From assembly GCA_934511465.1 (NCBI GenBank), contig CAKSWG010000019.1, positions 1 to 34,775 of the forward strand: a DNA stretch of 34,775 nt. Direction: 5' to 3'. The DNA is from an uncultured Faecalibacterium sp. (GTDB taxonomy: Bacteria > Bacillota > Clostridia > Oscillospirales > Ruminococcaceae). Under the pieces are notes generated by a model. It saw nothing but the letters and a program-made list of their open reading frames with translations, ran no database searches and was not told the DNA's origin. Below are positions 15,196 to 25,061 of the stretch, piece after piece (the first letter of the stretch is position 1; every line of letters starts with the position of its first letter). The translations under genes and the position numbers were made by a program.

Positions 15196-17631
15196 ATGAA
15201 ATTCGGTCATTTTGATGACGCACGCAAAGAATATGTCATCACCACCCCGCAGACTCCTCTGCCTTGGATCAACTACCTTGGCAGCGAAGATTTCTTCAGC
15301 CTTGTCTCCAACACGGCGGGCGGCTACAGTTTTTACCGCGATGCGCGGATGCGCCGCTTGACCCGTTACCGCTACAACAGTTCGCCTTTGGATATGGATG
15401 GCCACCACATCTACATCAAGGACGGCGATACCGTGTGGAACCCGGGCTGGCAGCCCACCAAAACGCCGCTTGACAGCTACACCTGCCGCCACGGTTTGGG
15501 CTACACCGTGATCGAGGGCACAAAGAACGGCATCACTGCCGCGCAGGAGATGTTCGTCCCCAAAGGCGATGCCTGCGAGCTGGACCGCCTGACCCTGAAA
15601 AACAGCACCGGTGCCGCCAAAGAGCTGGATGTGTTCAGCTACGTGGAGTTCTGCCTGTGGGATGCCATTGACGACAGCTCCAACTTCCAGCGCAACTTCT
15701 CCACCGGCGAGGTGGAGGTGGAGCCGGGCATCATCTACCATAAGACGGAATACCGTGAGCGCCGCGATCACTATGCGGTGTTCTGGAGCAATACGCCCGT
15801 TACCAGCTTTGATACTACCCGCGACGCCTTCTGCGGTGTGTACGGCGGCCCGGCAGACCCGCAGGCCGTCCGCGCCGGGCACTGCTCCGGCAGCATCGCC
15901 CACGGCTGGGCACCGGTGGGCGCTTTGCACATCCACGTCACCCTTGCACCGGGCGAAGAGAAAAAGATCCTGTTCGGCCTTGGCTACATCGAGAACCCGC
16001 AGGACGAAAAATTCACCGCGCCCGGTGTGATCAACAAAGCACGCGCTCACGCCATGATCGCGCGCTATGCCGACGATGCCCGGATCGACGCCGCCCGCAA
16101 GGCGCTGGCGGAACACTGGGAAGCACTGCTTTCCACCTATCATCTGGAATCCGGCGAGGAAAAACTGGACCGCATGGTGAACATCTGGCACCAGTACCAA
16201 TGCATGGTCACCTTTAACATGAGCCGCAGTGCCAGCTACTTTGAGAGCGGCACTGGGCGCGGCATGGGCTTCCGCGACAGCTGTCAGGATCTGCTGGGCT
16301 TTGTGCACATCATCCCCTCCCGCGCACGGGAGCGCATCTTGGACATTGCCGCCACCCAGTTTGAGGACGGCAGCGCCTACCACCAGTACCAGCCGCTGAC
16401 CAAAAAGGGCAACCGCGACATCGGCACCGGCTTCAACGACGACCCGCTGTGGCTCATTGCCGGCACTGCCGCCTACCTGCGCGAGACCGGCGACTGGAGC
16501 ATCCTTGACGAGCAGGTGCCCTTTGACAACGATGAAAGCAAGGCACAGCCCCTTATGGAGCATCTGCGCCGCAGCTTCAACTTCACAGTCACCCATCTGG
16601 GCCCCCACGGCCTGCCGCTGATCGGCCGCGCGGACTGGAACGACTGCCTGAACCTGAACTGCTTCTCCGAGCACCCGGGCGAGAGCTTCCAGATCACCGG
16701 CCCCAGCGAAGGCCCTGTGGCCGAGAGCGTGTTCATTGCAGGCATGTTCGTCAAATACGGCCATGAATACGCCGAGCTGTGCGACCACCTGCACCTTGCC
16801 GAGGAAGCCGCTGCGGCCCGCAAGGCCGTGGATGGCGTGGAGCAGGCAGCCTTGACCGCAGGCTGGGACGGCGCATGGTTCCGCCGCGCCTACGACGCTT
16901 TTGGCAAGCCGGTGGGCAGCAAAGAGTGCACCGAAGGACAAATTTTCATCGAGCCGCAGGGCATGTGCGTGATGGCCGGCATCGGCAAAGAGACCGGTCA
17001 GGCCGCGCAGGCGCTCAAGAGCGTGGAAGAGCGGCTGGACACCAAGTACGGCGTTGTGCTGCACCAGCCCGCCTATACCAGCTACCAGCTCAATCTGGGC
17101 GAAATTTCCAGCTATCCTCCGGGATACAAGGAGAATGCCGGCATCTTCTGCCACAACAATCCATGGATCAGCTGTGCCGAAGCGGTGCTGGGCCACGGCG
17201 ACCGTGCGTTTGAGGTGTACCGCAAGACCTGCCCGGCCTATATCGAGGATATTTCCGAGATTCACCGCACCGAACCCTACGTTTACAGCCAGATGGTAGC
17301 CGGTAAGGACGCCCCCACCTTTGGCGAAGCAAAGAACAGCTGGCTGACCGGCACAGCGGCATGGACCTTCTTCAACGTGAGTCAGTACATCCTTGGCATC
17401 CAGCCCACGCTGGACGGCCTGAAGGTGGACCCCTGCATCCCGCATACGCTGCGCGGCTTCACGGTCACACGCCGCTACCGGGGCGCTACCTACCGCATTG
17501 CAGTGGACAACACCGCCGCCGTGCAGCACGGCGTGAAGAACGTCACCGTGGACGGCAGGCCCATTGCAGGCAATGTGCTGCCGCTGGCCCCCGCCGGAGC
17601 CGAAGTTGCGGTTCAGGTGACCATGGGATAA
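15196..17631 (+). CDS. GH94 glycoside phosphorylase, cellobiose-phosphorylase-like
   Basis: An 811-residue cytoplasmic enzyme of family GH94, which cleaves a beta-glucosidic bond with phosphate to give a sugar-1-phosphate, saving ATP. The N-terminus [18 protein letters not shown] and the [11 protein letters not shown] and [10 protein letters not shown] blocks closely fit clostridial cellobiose phosphorylases, and length matches that group. The catalytic region [10 protein letters not shown] (residues 477-486) holds the conserved Asp pair D480 and D483, one of which is the general acid. The start at 15196 has AAGGAGG ten bases upstream; a longer frame opens at 14893 but has no ribosome site and is of unlikely composition. 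It diverges from the LacI gene and importer. Chitobiose or laminaribiose specificity cannot be excluded. Confidence 0.9.
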   Translation: MKFGHFDDARKEYVITTPQTPLPWINYLGSEDFFSLVSNTAGGYSFYRDARMRRLTRYRYNSSPLDMDGHHIYIKDGDTVWNPGWQPTKTPLDSYTCRHGLGYTVIEGTKNGITAAQEMFVPKGDACELDRLTLKNSTGAAKELDVFSYVEFCLWDAIDDSSNFQRNFSTGEVEVEPGIIYHKTEYRERRDHYAVFWSNTPVTSFDTTRDAFCGVYGGPADPQAVRAGHCSGSIAHGWAPVGALHIHVTLAPGEEKKILFGLGYIENPQDEKFTAPGVINKARAHAMIARYADDARIDAARKALAEHWEALLSTYHLESGEEKLDRMVNIWHQYQCMVTFNMSRSASYFESGTGRGMGFRDSCQDLLGFVHIIPSRARERILDIAATQFEDGSAYHQYQPLTKKGNRDIGTGFNDDPLWLIAGTAAYLRETGDWSILDEQVPFDNDESKAQPLMEHLRRSFNFTVTHLGPHGLPLIGRADWNDCLNLNCFSEHPGESFQITGPSEGPVAESVFIAGMFVKYGHEYAELCDHLHLAEEAAAARKAVDGVEQAALTAGWDGAWFRRAYDAFGKPVGSKECTEGQIFIEPQGMCVMAGIGKETGQAAQALKSVEERLDTKYGVVLHQPAYTSYQLNLGEISSYPPGYKENAGIFCHNNPWISCAEAVLGHGDRAFEVYRKTCPAYIEDISEIHRTEPYVYSQMVAGKDAPTFGEAKNSWLTGTAAWTFFNVSQYILGIQPTLDGLKVDPCIPHTLRGFTVTRRYRGATYRIAVDNTAAVQHGVKNVTVDGRPIAGNVLPLAPAGAEVAVQVTMG

Positions 17632-17664
17632 CCATTCTCCTGCATTTTCATAATTTCTCCTTCT

Positions 17665-17722
17665 AACCAGAAAAGGCGTGCCCCCGCAGTTGCGCAGGGC
17701 ACGCCTTTTCTGGTTTTTGATG
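17665..17722 (+). terminator. Terminator after the GH94 gene
   Basis: AACCAGAAAAGGCGTGCCC pairs with GGGCACGCCTTTTCTGGTT (19 bp) and is followed by TTTTT. Confidence 0.85.
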
Positions 17723-17765
17723 GAGGATGAAAGGAATGTGTTTTTGCCTGTTCTGAAAAAAGAGG

Positions 17766-17808
17766 TTGGCTTTTCCTCAAACAGTCCTATGATAGTATTT
17801 GTAAATAC
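17766..17808 (+). promoter_or_regulatory. Promoter and candidate operator of the MarR-family gene
   Basis: TTGGCT (17766-17771), a 16-base gap and TATGAT (17788-17793) are followed by the palindrome GTATTT GT AAATAC (17795-17808). Its place just after the -10 fits autorepression by the MarR protein. Confidence 0.5.
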
Positions 17809-17828
17809 CATTATAGGAGGAAACGATC

Positions 17829-18332
17829 GTGAAGCTCAATGAAGATACGATGTGGGAAGCGTGGGGGCAGACAAACGCACTCTACACAGCATGGTGTGCC
17901 GCCGCAGGGCAGAATCAATACCGTGTGATCGTTTTATATGCCATAGAAGCGCACGCACCGATCACACAAAAGGACATAGCGGACTACACCGGGCTGTCGA
18001 AGCAAACGGTCAGTACCGTCATGCGGGCGCTGAAGGCGGAAGGGCTTGTTTCCCTTCAAGCCGGGGAATCGGATCGCAGAGAGAAAAAAGTGTGCCTGAC
18101 ACCGGAAGGCGCGCGCTATGCAGTGGAAACCCTTTCTCCGCTGCACACGCTGGAACAACGGTTGTTCGACATCATGGGCGCAGAGCGCATGAAGCAGATG
18201 ACGGACGCCATCGCATTATTCAATCTTGTTTTTGAAAAAGAAATGGAGACACAGGCAATGAACACCGCATGGAATAAGAAATTCTTTTCTTATGTTATCC
18301 CATCCATCCTTGCATTCGCTTTACGATCCTGA
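17829..18332 (+). CDS. MarR-family regulator, C-terminus fused in frame to the start of a MATE transporter
   Basis: A 167-residue frame with GTG start behind ATAGGAGG. Residues about 30-115 form a MarR winged helix (PITQKDIADYTGLSKQTVST, then GLVSLQAGESDRREKKVCLT for the wing). The last 24 residues, from MNTAWNKKFFSYVIPSILAF, are not MarR sequence but look like the N-terminal membrane helix of a MATE exporter. A normal MarR end would be near residue 143; GCATGA with one base fewer at 18256-18260 would give a stop overlapping the MATE start, so a one-base insertion may have joined the frames. The regulator probably controlled the adjacent MATE gene, now broken. Confidence 0.75.
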   Translation: MKLNEDTMWEAWGQTNALYTAWCAAAGQNQYRVIVLYAIEAHAPITQKDIADYTGLSKQTVSTVMRALKAEGLVSLQAGESDRREKKVCLTPEGARYAVETLSPLHTLEQRLFDIMGAERMKQMTDAIALFNLVFEKEMETQAMNTAWNKKFFSYVIPSILAFALRS

Positions 18333-19021
18333 ACGCACAGGGTGAGAGCAAAAAGCGGCAGGAATGCTTTTCCGGCACAACGCTGCTGATGCTGATCGTT
18401 GCCGGTTTATTGACGGCGCTCCTGCTTGGCTTTACAGAGCCGCTTCTGCATCTGCTGGGCGCAAGAGGGGATACGCTCGAGCTCTGCGCCGAATATGCCC
18501 GCGTCATTGCGCTGGGCGCTGTCTTTCAGCTTTTGGCGACCGGCTTCGTCCCGTTTGTCCGCAATATGGGCGGCGCGACCGTTGCCATGGCCGCCATGCT
18601 TATGGTGCTGGTCTACAACCTCGCAGACACTTTTTTCATCGGGCAGACCCACGACGACCTGCAAGTGGCTGCGGTCTCCCTTGCCACGCCGGTCTTTCTG
18701 CTGTTTATGTCGGTAGGAACGGTGTTCGGCATCGGCGGCACTTCGGTGATCTCCCGTGCCTTGGGCGAAGGCCGGAACGACTACGCCAAAAAGGTCTGCT
18801 CGTTCTGTATGTGGAGCTGTGTGGGCGTAGGCATTCTGATGTCGGCCCTGTTCCTGCTCTTTATGGACCCGATCCTCTCCCTCATCGGTGTCAGCGCCGA
18901 AACATGGGCCTATGCCAAAAACTATCTGACCATCGTGAGCTGCTCCGGCCCCTTTGTACTCATCGCCAACTGCCACTCCAATATCATCCGTGCGGAAGGA
19001 CAGTCCGGCAAAGCCGCGCTG
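18258..19021 (+). pseudogene. Composite remnant of two MATE-family exporters
   Basis: Three pieces can be read. 18258-18325 encodes a MATE N-terminus. A second piece in another frame, from NAQGESKKRQECFSGTTLLM to FVPFVRNMGGATVAMA, fits residues of roughly 75-165 of a MATE protein, so the stretch between has been deleted. From about 18600, YNLADTFFIGQTHDDLQVAA to HSNIIRAEGQSGKAA fits positions 30-170 of a second MATE protein, joined within a shared MAAML-like stretch. After about 19021 the homology stops and the frame reads unrelated sequence. An open frame remains from 18389 to 19219 but cannot make a 12-helix pump. It looks like recombination between tandem MATE genes followed by insertion of the recombinase region. 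Confidence 0.75.
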
Positions 19022-19189
19022 TGGCTTTGCTTGCGGCGCTGCGCGCCGCCTTACGGGTTGCGTTTGCTGATTTTTCCGCAGCCCCTTGGCAGGGCTTTGA
19101 AAAATCAGAACGCGGCCCCAACAGCTCCTCCCTGTTTCAGCCGCTGGCTGCGGTCGTCGCTGTTGCTGTTCAAGTCCTCTTATCCGCAC

Positions 19190-19236
19190 AAAAAAAGAAA
19201 ACTCAGTACATTGTACTGAGTTTTCTTGGTGCAGTA
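19190..19236. terminator. Inverted repeat carrying the recombinase stop codon
   Basis: AAGAAAACTCAGTAC pairs perfectly with GTACTGAGTTTTCTT around ATT, with A residues on the left and TTGG on the right. The last codons and stop of the recombinase are inside it. It may act as a terminator or mark the element end. Confidence 0.55.
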
Positions 19237-20702
19237 AAGCAATCCAAATCCGAACCATTTCCCTCAGATACAACTTCTGTCGCTTCTCCAAAAGTCACGG
19301 TCTGTGTGCCTTCTTTATAGTTGAAGGTAATGAGAACCTTATCATCATACAGATAAATCGCATTGATGAAGGTATCCACCAGTGCCTGCCGCTGGTCTTT
19401 CAAGCTCATGTCCAGCTTACGGAACCGCAGCAGCCAGAACCGGATGAACTCCTCCGTGACCTTGGGCTTCGCCAGCTTTTCTTCCGCAATGCGGGCTTCA
19501 AGCTCACGCTTGGTTTCTTCGAGCTGCTCCAACCGCTCCTTGGTAGAGCTGGTCAGGATACCAGCCTGAATCGCATTCAGCATATTCTGGATACCCGATT
19601 CCGCATCCCGAAGCTGCTTTTCATAAAGAGGAATGTTGGTATTCTCCTTGTTTTGCAGTTCCATCACCTTGGCGATGATGGACTCCATGGCGGCATCGTC
19701 TTTCACAAGCTGCATGGTCTGGTTGACCACCAGATCTTCCAGCCACTGTTTACGGACGGTCTTTTTCTTGCAGCCCTTGTGCTTCTTGGCAGTAGCACAT
19801 TTATAATAGCGGTGGACTTCACCCGTCCGGCTCGTGCCGCTCTCTCCAAACATCAATGCCCCACAGTAGCCGCAGAACAGCTTGGTGGTGAGCAGATAGT
19901 CATCCTCTGCCTTTCTACGGGCGGGGGCTTTCTTGTTTTTCAACATTTTTTCCCGCACATCGTTGAAAAGCTCTACGGACACAATAGGTGGAATCGCATC
20001 GGGAATCAGGACGTCCCGGTACTTCAACTCGCCGATATATCGGCGGTTGCTCAGCATATGCTGAATGACATTGAAAGTCATTGGCCCACCGCGCTTATTC
20101 TTGATGCCCTTTTCATTGAGCCAATCCCGAATCTCCCGCATCGTCTGTCCGTCATTGTACCGCTGGAAGGTTTCTGCCACAAAGGGAGCAGTGAGCGGGT
20201 CGATTTCAAAGCGGCGGTTTGCGTTGATGGTGTAGCCGAAAGGGATAGCACCGCCAGAAAATTTGCCTTTCAGGGCGTTTTCTGTCATGCCGCGAATCAC
20301 TTTCTCCGACAGGTCAGCAGAGTAGTACTCGGCATAGCCCTCCAGCACAGATTCCAGAATGATGCCTTCCGGCCCTTCAGAGATGATTTCCGTAGCCGAA
20401 ACAAGTTTGACACCGTTCTTCTTCAGCTGGGTCTTATACCGTGCGCTGTCGTAGCGGTTTCGGGCAAAGCGGTCGAGTTTCCAGACCAGAACCATGTCAA
20501 ACAGCTTCTTGTCGCTGTCCTTGATCATCTGCTGGAACTCCGGGCGGTTGTCCGTCTTGGCAGAGATAGCACGGTCGATGTAGTGCTTGACGATGGTGAT
20601 GCCGTTCTTTTCCGCATAGGCCGTGCATTCCCGGATCTGACCTTCGATGGATTCTTCGCGCTGGTTGTCGCTGGAATAGCGGGCGTAGATCACTGCGGTC
20701 AT
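19203..20702 (-). CDS. Large serine recombinase
   Basis: A 499-residue site-specific recombinase of the large serine (TnpX/Tn5397-like) class that cuts and rejoins DNA through a 5'-phosphoserine link. The N-terminal catalytic domain has YARYSSDNQ (Y6, R8, S10, Q14), with S10 the predicted nucleophile, and KLDRFARNR. A Recombinase domain follows (about 150-270), then a zinc ribbon (CGYCGAL, later YYKCATAKKHKGC) and a coiled coil rich in Glu and Lys (about 350-430). Start 20702 has GGAGGT eight bases upstream; the ATG at 20717 lies on that site. It appears intact. No partner genes adjoin it; it may belong to the mobile remnant at 30-33 kb or be an independent small integrative element in a MATE gene. 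Confidence 0.92.
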   Translation of the reverse strand: MTAVIYARYSSDNQREESIEGQIRECTAYAEKNGITIVKHYIDRAISAKTDNRPEFQQMIKDSDKKLFDMVLVWKLDRFARNRYDSARYKTQLKKNGVKLVSATEIISEGPEGIILESVLEGYAEYYSADLSEKVIRGMTENALKGKFSGGAIPFGYTINANRRFEIDPLTAPFVAETFQRYNDGQTMREIRDWLNEKGIKNKRGGPMTFNVIQHMLSNRRYIGELKYRDVLIPDAIPPIVSVELFNDVREKMLKNKKAPARRKAEDDYLLTTKLFCGYCGALMFGESGTSRTGEVHRYYKCATAKKHKGCKKKTVRKQWLEDLVVNQTMQLVKDDAAMESIIAKVMELQNKENTNIPLYEKQLRDAESGIQNMLNAIQAGILTSSTKERLEQLEETKRELEARIAEEKLAKPKVTEEFIRFWLLRFRKLDMSLKDQRQALVDTFINAIYLYDDKVLITFNYKEGTQTVTFGEATEVVSEGNGSDLDCFTAPRKLSTMY

Positions 20703-20769
20703 GGCAGACACCTCCATTTATACATCATTGAACGGCAATACGTTCATCAAATCATTATTTCGTATAATG

Positions 20770-20798
20770 TATATACCATAACTTGAGATAGATTGCAA
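20770..20798 (-). promoter_or_regulatory. Promoter of the serine recombinase gene
   Basis: On the minus strand TTGCAA, a 17-base gap and TATATA, 68 bp before the start. Between promoter and gene lies GAACG TATTGC CGTTC (near 20730-20745), a possible recombinase or regulator site. Confidence 0.5.
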
Positions 20799-20828
20799 TA
20801 GGGAAAATAACTGCCCAACAACAAAAAG

Positions 20829-20873
20829 CCCCATTCGCCATTGAGCCAAACCTCTCAAAAAACCAATGGGGCA
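20829..20873 (-). terminator. Terminator-like hairpin after the HPr gene
   Basis: GCCCCATT and AATGGGGC pair over a long A-rich loop, just past the HPr stop, with a run of A on the plus strand (T on the minus) beyond. Confidence 0.4.
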
Positions 20874-20880
20874 CAATTAC

Positions 20881-21141
20881 TTACAGATTCTCGCTGAAGA
20901 ATTTCTCCATGGCAGCGGCACTTGCTTCCTCATCGCCGCCCTCAACAGTCACAGTGACGGTATCTCCCTGCTTGATACCCAGCCCCATAACTGCTATCAG
21001 CTTAGTTGCCACAGCAGACTTACCTGCTGCATTTTCCAGCGTAATGGTGCTGTCCAATGCTTTGGCTGCTTTCACCAGCAGACCAGCCGGACGTGCATGA
21101 ACGCCGTTTGCATCCTGAATGGTATAGATGAACTTCCTCAT
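20881..21141 (-). CDS. HPr-like phosphocarrier protein lacking the Ser46 regulatory site
   Basis: An 86-residue HPr of normal length that passes phosphate from enzyme I to PTS EIIA domains. The active-site motif GVHARPAG places the phosphorylated His at residue 15. Aligning GKSAVATKLIAVMGLGI with the usual GKTVNLKSIMGVMSLGI of B. subtilis HPr puts Lys where the HPr-kinase target Ser46 should be, so this copy should not take part in HPr(Ser-P)/CcpA carbon repression. AAGGAG precedes the ATG. It is the last gene of the PTS locus and so may serve the EIIBC above it. A separate general HPr probably exists elsewhere in the genome. Confidence 0.9.
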   Translation of the reverse strand: MRKFIYTIQDANGVHARPAGLLVKAAKALDSTITLENAAGKSAVATKLIAVMGLGIKQGDTVTVTVEGGDEEASAAAMEKFFSENL

Positions 21142-21181
21142 TTCTTTCTCCTTATAATTTAGATTTCACTTATCAACCGGG

Positions 21182-22072
21182 TCAATTTTCATCCAGACAA
21201 ATTCTGCTTTCCAAACTATACCATTTTAGCCGCTGCGGATTGAGCATACGGGCAGTACAATTTTTTTGAACGAACCTGCCATTGACTTTTTGCGCAAAGA
21301 GATTCATATCCCTGTTTTCTGCACAGGATGCATCCTGATGCATTGGCAAGACGAACTGTGCTCCCAGTGAAGCACATTCTTCTGCATACGATTCTGCCGA
21401 TGCCGTTGCAATTCTTTGCCGGAGAAGCAATCCGGGTCGTCTGTTTTTCCACGCTGCCTGCAAGTCTGTCAGGTCAACGCCCGCCGCAAACCCGATAAAA
21501 AATCCATTTTTTAATGTGAAAGCATAGTTCGTGTTATACAAGCAACCATACGAGTTCAGCGGCCCAATCATGGGATTCTCCGGGTCAGCAAACATTTTTC
21601 CTCCATCAAAATTGCTCACGGTTCCCAAATCCGTGTGATTTCCTGAAAAAGTATTCAGTGTAAAATCATCAAAATGATAGGTCAAACCGGGAACAATCGG
21701 GCGAATACAGGCCTCTGGAACTTGAAATGCAGCGGACAGTTCTCTTGCAAAAATCCGGTCACAGATCACAGTAGGCCGTGCTTGCTTAAACAGATCTGGC
21801 AAATTTGCAGTATGGTCAAAATGCGAATGGTTGATTGTGACATAGTCTACCTTTCCAAGTTCATCTGCGTCAAAAGCCGGTGTGCAAACTTCCTTCCATG
21901 CCTTTGGATTCTGCGGAAAAAAAGGGTCTGTCATCAAAATTTTTCCGCCGGGCAGCTCAAACTGAAAGCACTGGGCGTGAATCCATCGAAATCGCAAAAT
22001 AGGCACTGCAATCGAGGTTTGATACGGTGTCTTTGGCGTTTCCTGCAAAGGAATAATCTTATCAAGCTCCAT
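21182..22072 (-). CDS. Metallo-beta-lactamase-fold hydrolase, possibly UlaG-like
   Basis: A 296-residue protein with the metal-binding motif NHSHFDHT (H82, H84, D86, H87), a further SGNHTD His/Asp near residue 146 and VLPMHQD near 246, in the order of the MBL fold. UlaG, the L-ascorbate-6-phosphate lactonase, belongs to the same superfamily and also sits in PTS operons; this protein is shorter than E. coli UlaG, so lactonase activity on a phosphorylated sugar acid is a guess from context. It is 40 bp upstream of the HPr gene and follows the EIIBC gene after a terminator-like hairpin. Confidence 0.8.
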   Translation of the reverse strand: MELDKIIPLQETPKTPYQTSIAVPILRFRWIHAQCFQFELPGGKILMTDPFFPQNPKAWKEVCTPAFDADELGKVDYVTINHSHFDHTANLPDLFKQARPTVICDRIFARELSAAFQVPEACIRPIVPGLTYHFDDFTLNTFSGNHTDLGTVSNFDGGKMFADPENPMIGPLNSYGCLYNTNYAFTLKNGFFIGFAAGVDLTDLQAAWKNRRPGLLLRQRIATASAESYAEECASLGAQFVLPMHQDASCAENRDMNLFAQKVNGRFVQKNCTARMLNPQRLKWYSLESRICLDEN

Positions 22073-22102
22073 AAAAAATCTCCTTCACCACTTAAAAATA
22101 AA

Positions 22103-22142
22103 GCACCCGGCTCTGTGTTTATTCCACAGCAGAACCGGGTGC
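22103..22142 (-). terminator. Attenuator/terminator between the EIIBC and MBL genes
   Basis: GCACCCGG and CCGGGTGC pair, extended by imperfect CTCTGTG/CACAG pairing. On the minus strand it is followed by TTTATTTTT. It may lower expression of the two last genes. Confidence 0.6.
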
Positions 22143-22187
22143 CAGATCTTAAAAGAACTGCAACATATCAGATACTGTTCAGTTCAA

Positions 22188-23546
22188 TCAGTTCTCATCA
22201 AAGCCGATCAGCAGGGTAAAGCCAAAACCTGCCACAACGGAAACCACAACAGAGATAATAGCACCAATCATAGTCGGTCCGAACATAATGATGCTCAAAA
22301 TGCTGTTGGCCGCCATCGTGTAAGCTTTGACACCCAAGAATGCTGCGGTAAAACCACCAACCAGCGAGCCCAGAATCATGCTGATCATTGTTTTCTTTCG
22401 GGGAAGAATCACACCATACATCGCAGGCTCGGTAACACCAAAGATACAGCTGGATGCCGCAGAAAGAGCTGCTGCACGGTGTTTTTTAGACTTAAATGCA
22501 ACGGCCAGCAGAACGCCAAGCTGTGCAAAGTTGGAGCAGTAAGCACCCGGCTTCACCGCAGGTTCATAGCCCAACGTAGAAATCAACTCGGTCATGGTAG
22601 GAACCATCAAAGTGTGTGCGCCAAACATGACCAGCAGCGGCCAACTAACAGCGGTCAGCGGAACGATCAGGAACGGAGAAACAGAATAGACCCACAGAAC
22701 AGCATTGACCAGAGTGGAACCCACGAAATAACCCAGCGGTCCGAATACGACCAGTGCCAGAGGCAGCATGATCAGGAATGTGCACAGCGGCACAAAGGTG
22801 AATTTCAGTGCGCCAGGGATCCACTTATTCATAAACGTTTCCACATAAGCCATCACAAAAGTGATGAGCAGCATGGGAATAACACTCTTGGCGTAGCTGA
22901 TAGCAGTGAACGGAATGCCGTAAACAGTAGTTCCACCGTCAGTGACCAGTGCAAGGAAGTTCGGATGTACCAGAACTGCACCAATCAGACCTGCTACAAA
23001 TGGATTAGCTTTCAGCTTTTTCGCAGCAGCAATGCCAACAAAAATCGGCAGATAATAGAAGCCTGCATCGTATGCAGCGTTCAGCAGACGATAGGTATTG
23101 CTATCGGTAGACATCCCGAAAAAGCTGGTTGCAAGAGCCAGAATCACGCTGATCATACCAGAAGTGATCAGAACGGGCAGCAGCTGGCTCATCGTGCCGG
23201 TAACATAGTCCATCACCTTCGCCCAAATCGCCTTGAAGCCTTTGGGCTTCTCAACATCGTGGTTATCTTCATTCACGACTTCACCGGTATCCATTTTGTA
23301 GTTGGACGTCACTTCGTTGTACACAGCAACGACATCGTTGCCGATAACGACCTGATACTGACCGGATGCCTTGACTACCGTCATAACGCCCGGAATCTTT
23401 TTGATAGCCTCGGTGTCCGCCTTGCTTTCATCCTTCAGAATAAAGCGCAGACGTGTGACACAGTGGGTCACCATCTTGACGTTGCCTTCGCCGCCAATGT
23501 TCGTTACGATGGCGTCGGCAAGTTCTTTAAAATTCTTTTTTGCCAT
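22188..23546 (-). CDS. PTS beta-glucoside-type transporter subunit IIBC
   Basis: A 452-residue membrane permease-kinase. The N-terminal EIIB domain (about 1-80) has the phosphorylated Cys in THCVTRLRF (C29). A linker leads to the EIIC domain (about 105-450) with about ten hydrophobic segments, GITEPAMYG-like FGVTEPAMYGV near residue 380 and the C-terminus IGFDEN. Unlike BglF, no EIIA domain follows the EIIC, and no EIIA gene is seen in the locus, so phosphate must come from an EIIA elsewhere. Start 23546 fits an AAAGGA site upstream; an ATG at 23558 directly touches that site. It follows the GH1 gene by 27 bp. It should import and phosphorylate a beta-glucoside. Confidence 0.92.
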   Translation of the reverse strand: MAKKNFKELADAIVTNIGGEGNVKMVTHCVTRLRFILKDESKADTEAIKKIPGVMTVVKASGQYQVVIGNDVVAVYNEVTSNYKMDTGEVVNEDNHDVEKPKGFKAIWAKVMDYVTGTMSQLLPVLITSGMISVILALATSFFGMSTDSNTYRLLNAAYDAGFYYLPIFVGIAAAKKLKANPFVAGLIGAVLVHPNFLALVTDGGTTVYGIPFTAISYAKSVIPMLLITFVMAYVETFMNKWIPGALKFTFVPLCTFLIMLPLALVVFGPLGYFVGSTLVNAVLWVYSVSPFLIVPLTAVSWPLLVMFGAHTLMVPTMTELISTLGYEPAVKPGAYCSNFAQLGVLLAVAFKSKKHRAAALSAASSCIFGVTEPAMYGVILPRKKTMISMILGSLVGGFTAAFLGVKAYTMAANSILSIIMFGPTMIGAIISVVVSVVAGFGFTLLIGFDEN

Positions 23547-23573
23547 GAGAGATTCCATCCTTTCGCTTTTTGT

Positions 23574-25061
<1,488 letters not shown>

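Noticed and set aside
14947..17811. 954-codon open frame on the minus strand opposite the GH94 gene
   Set aside because: It is a shadow of a GC-rich gene: no ribosome site, no domain, and the plus-strand protein matches GH94 throughout.
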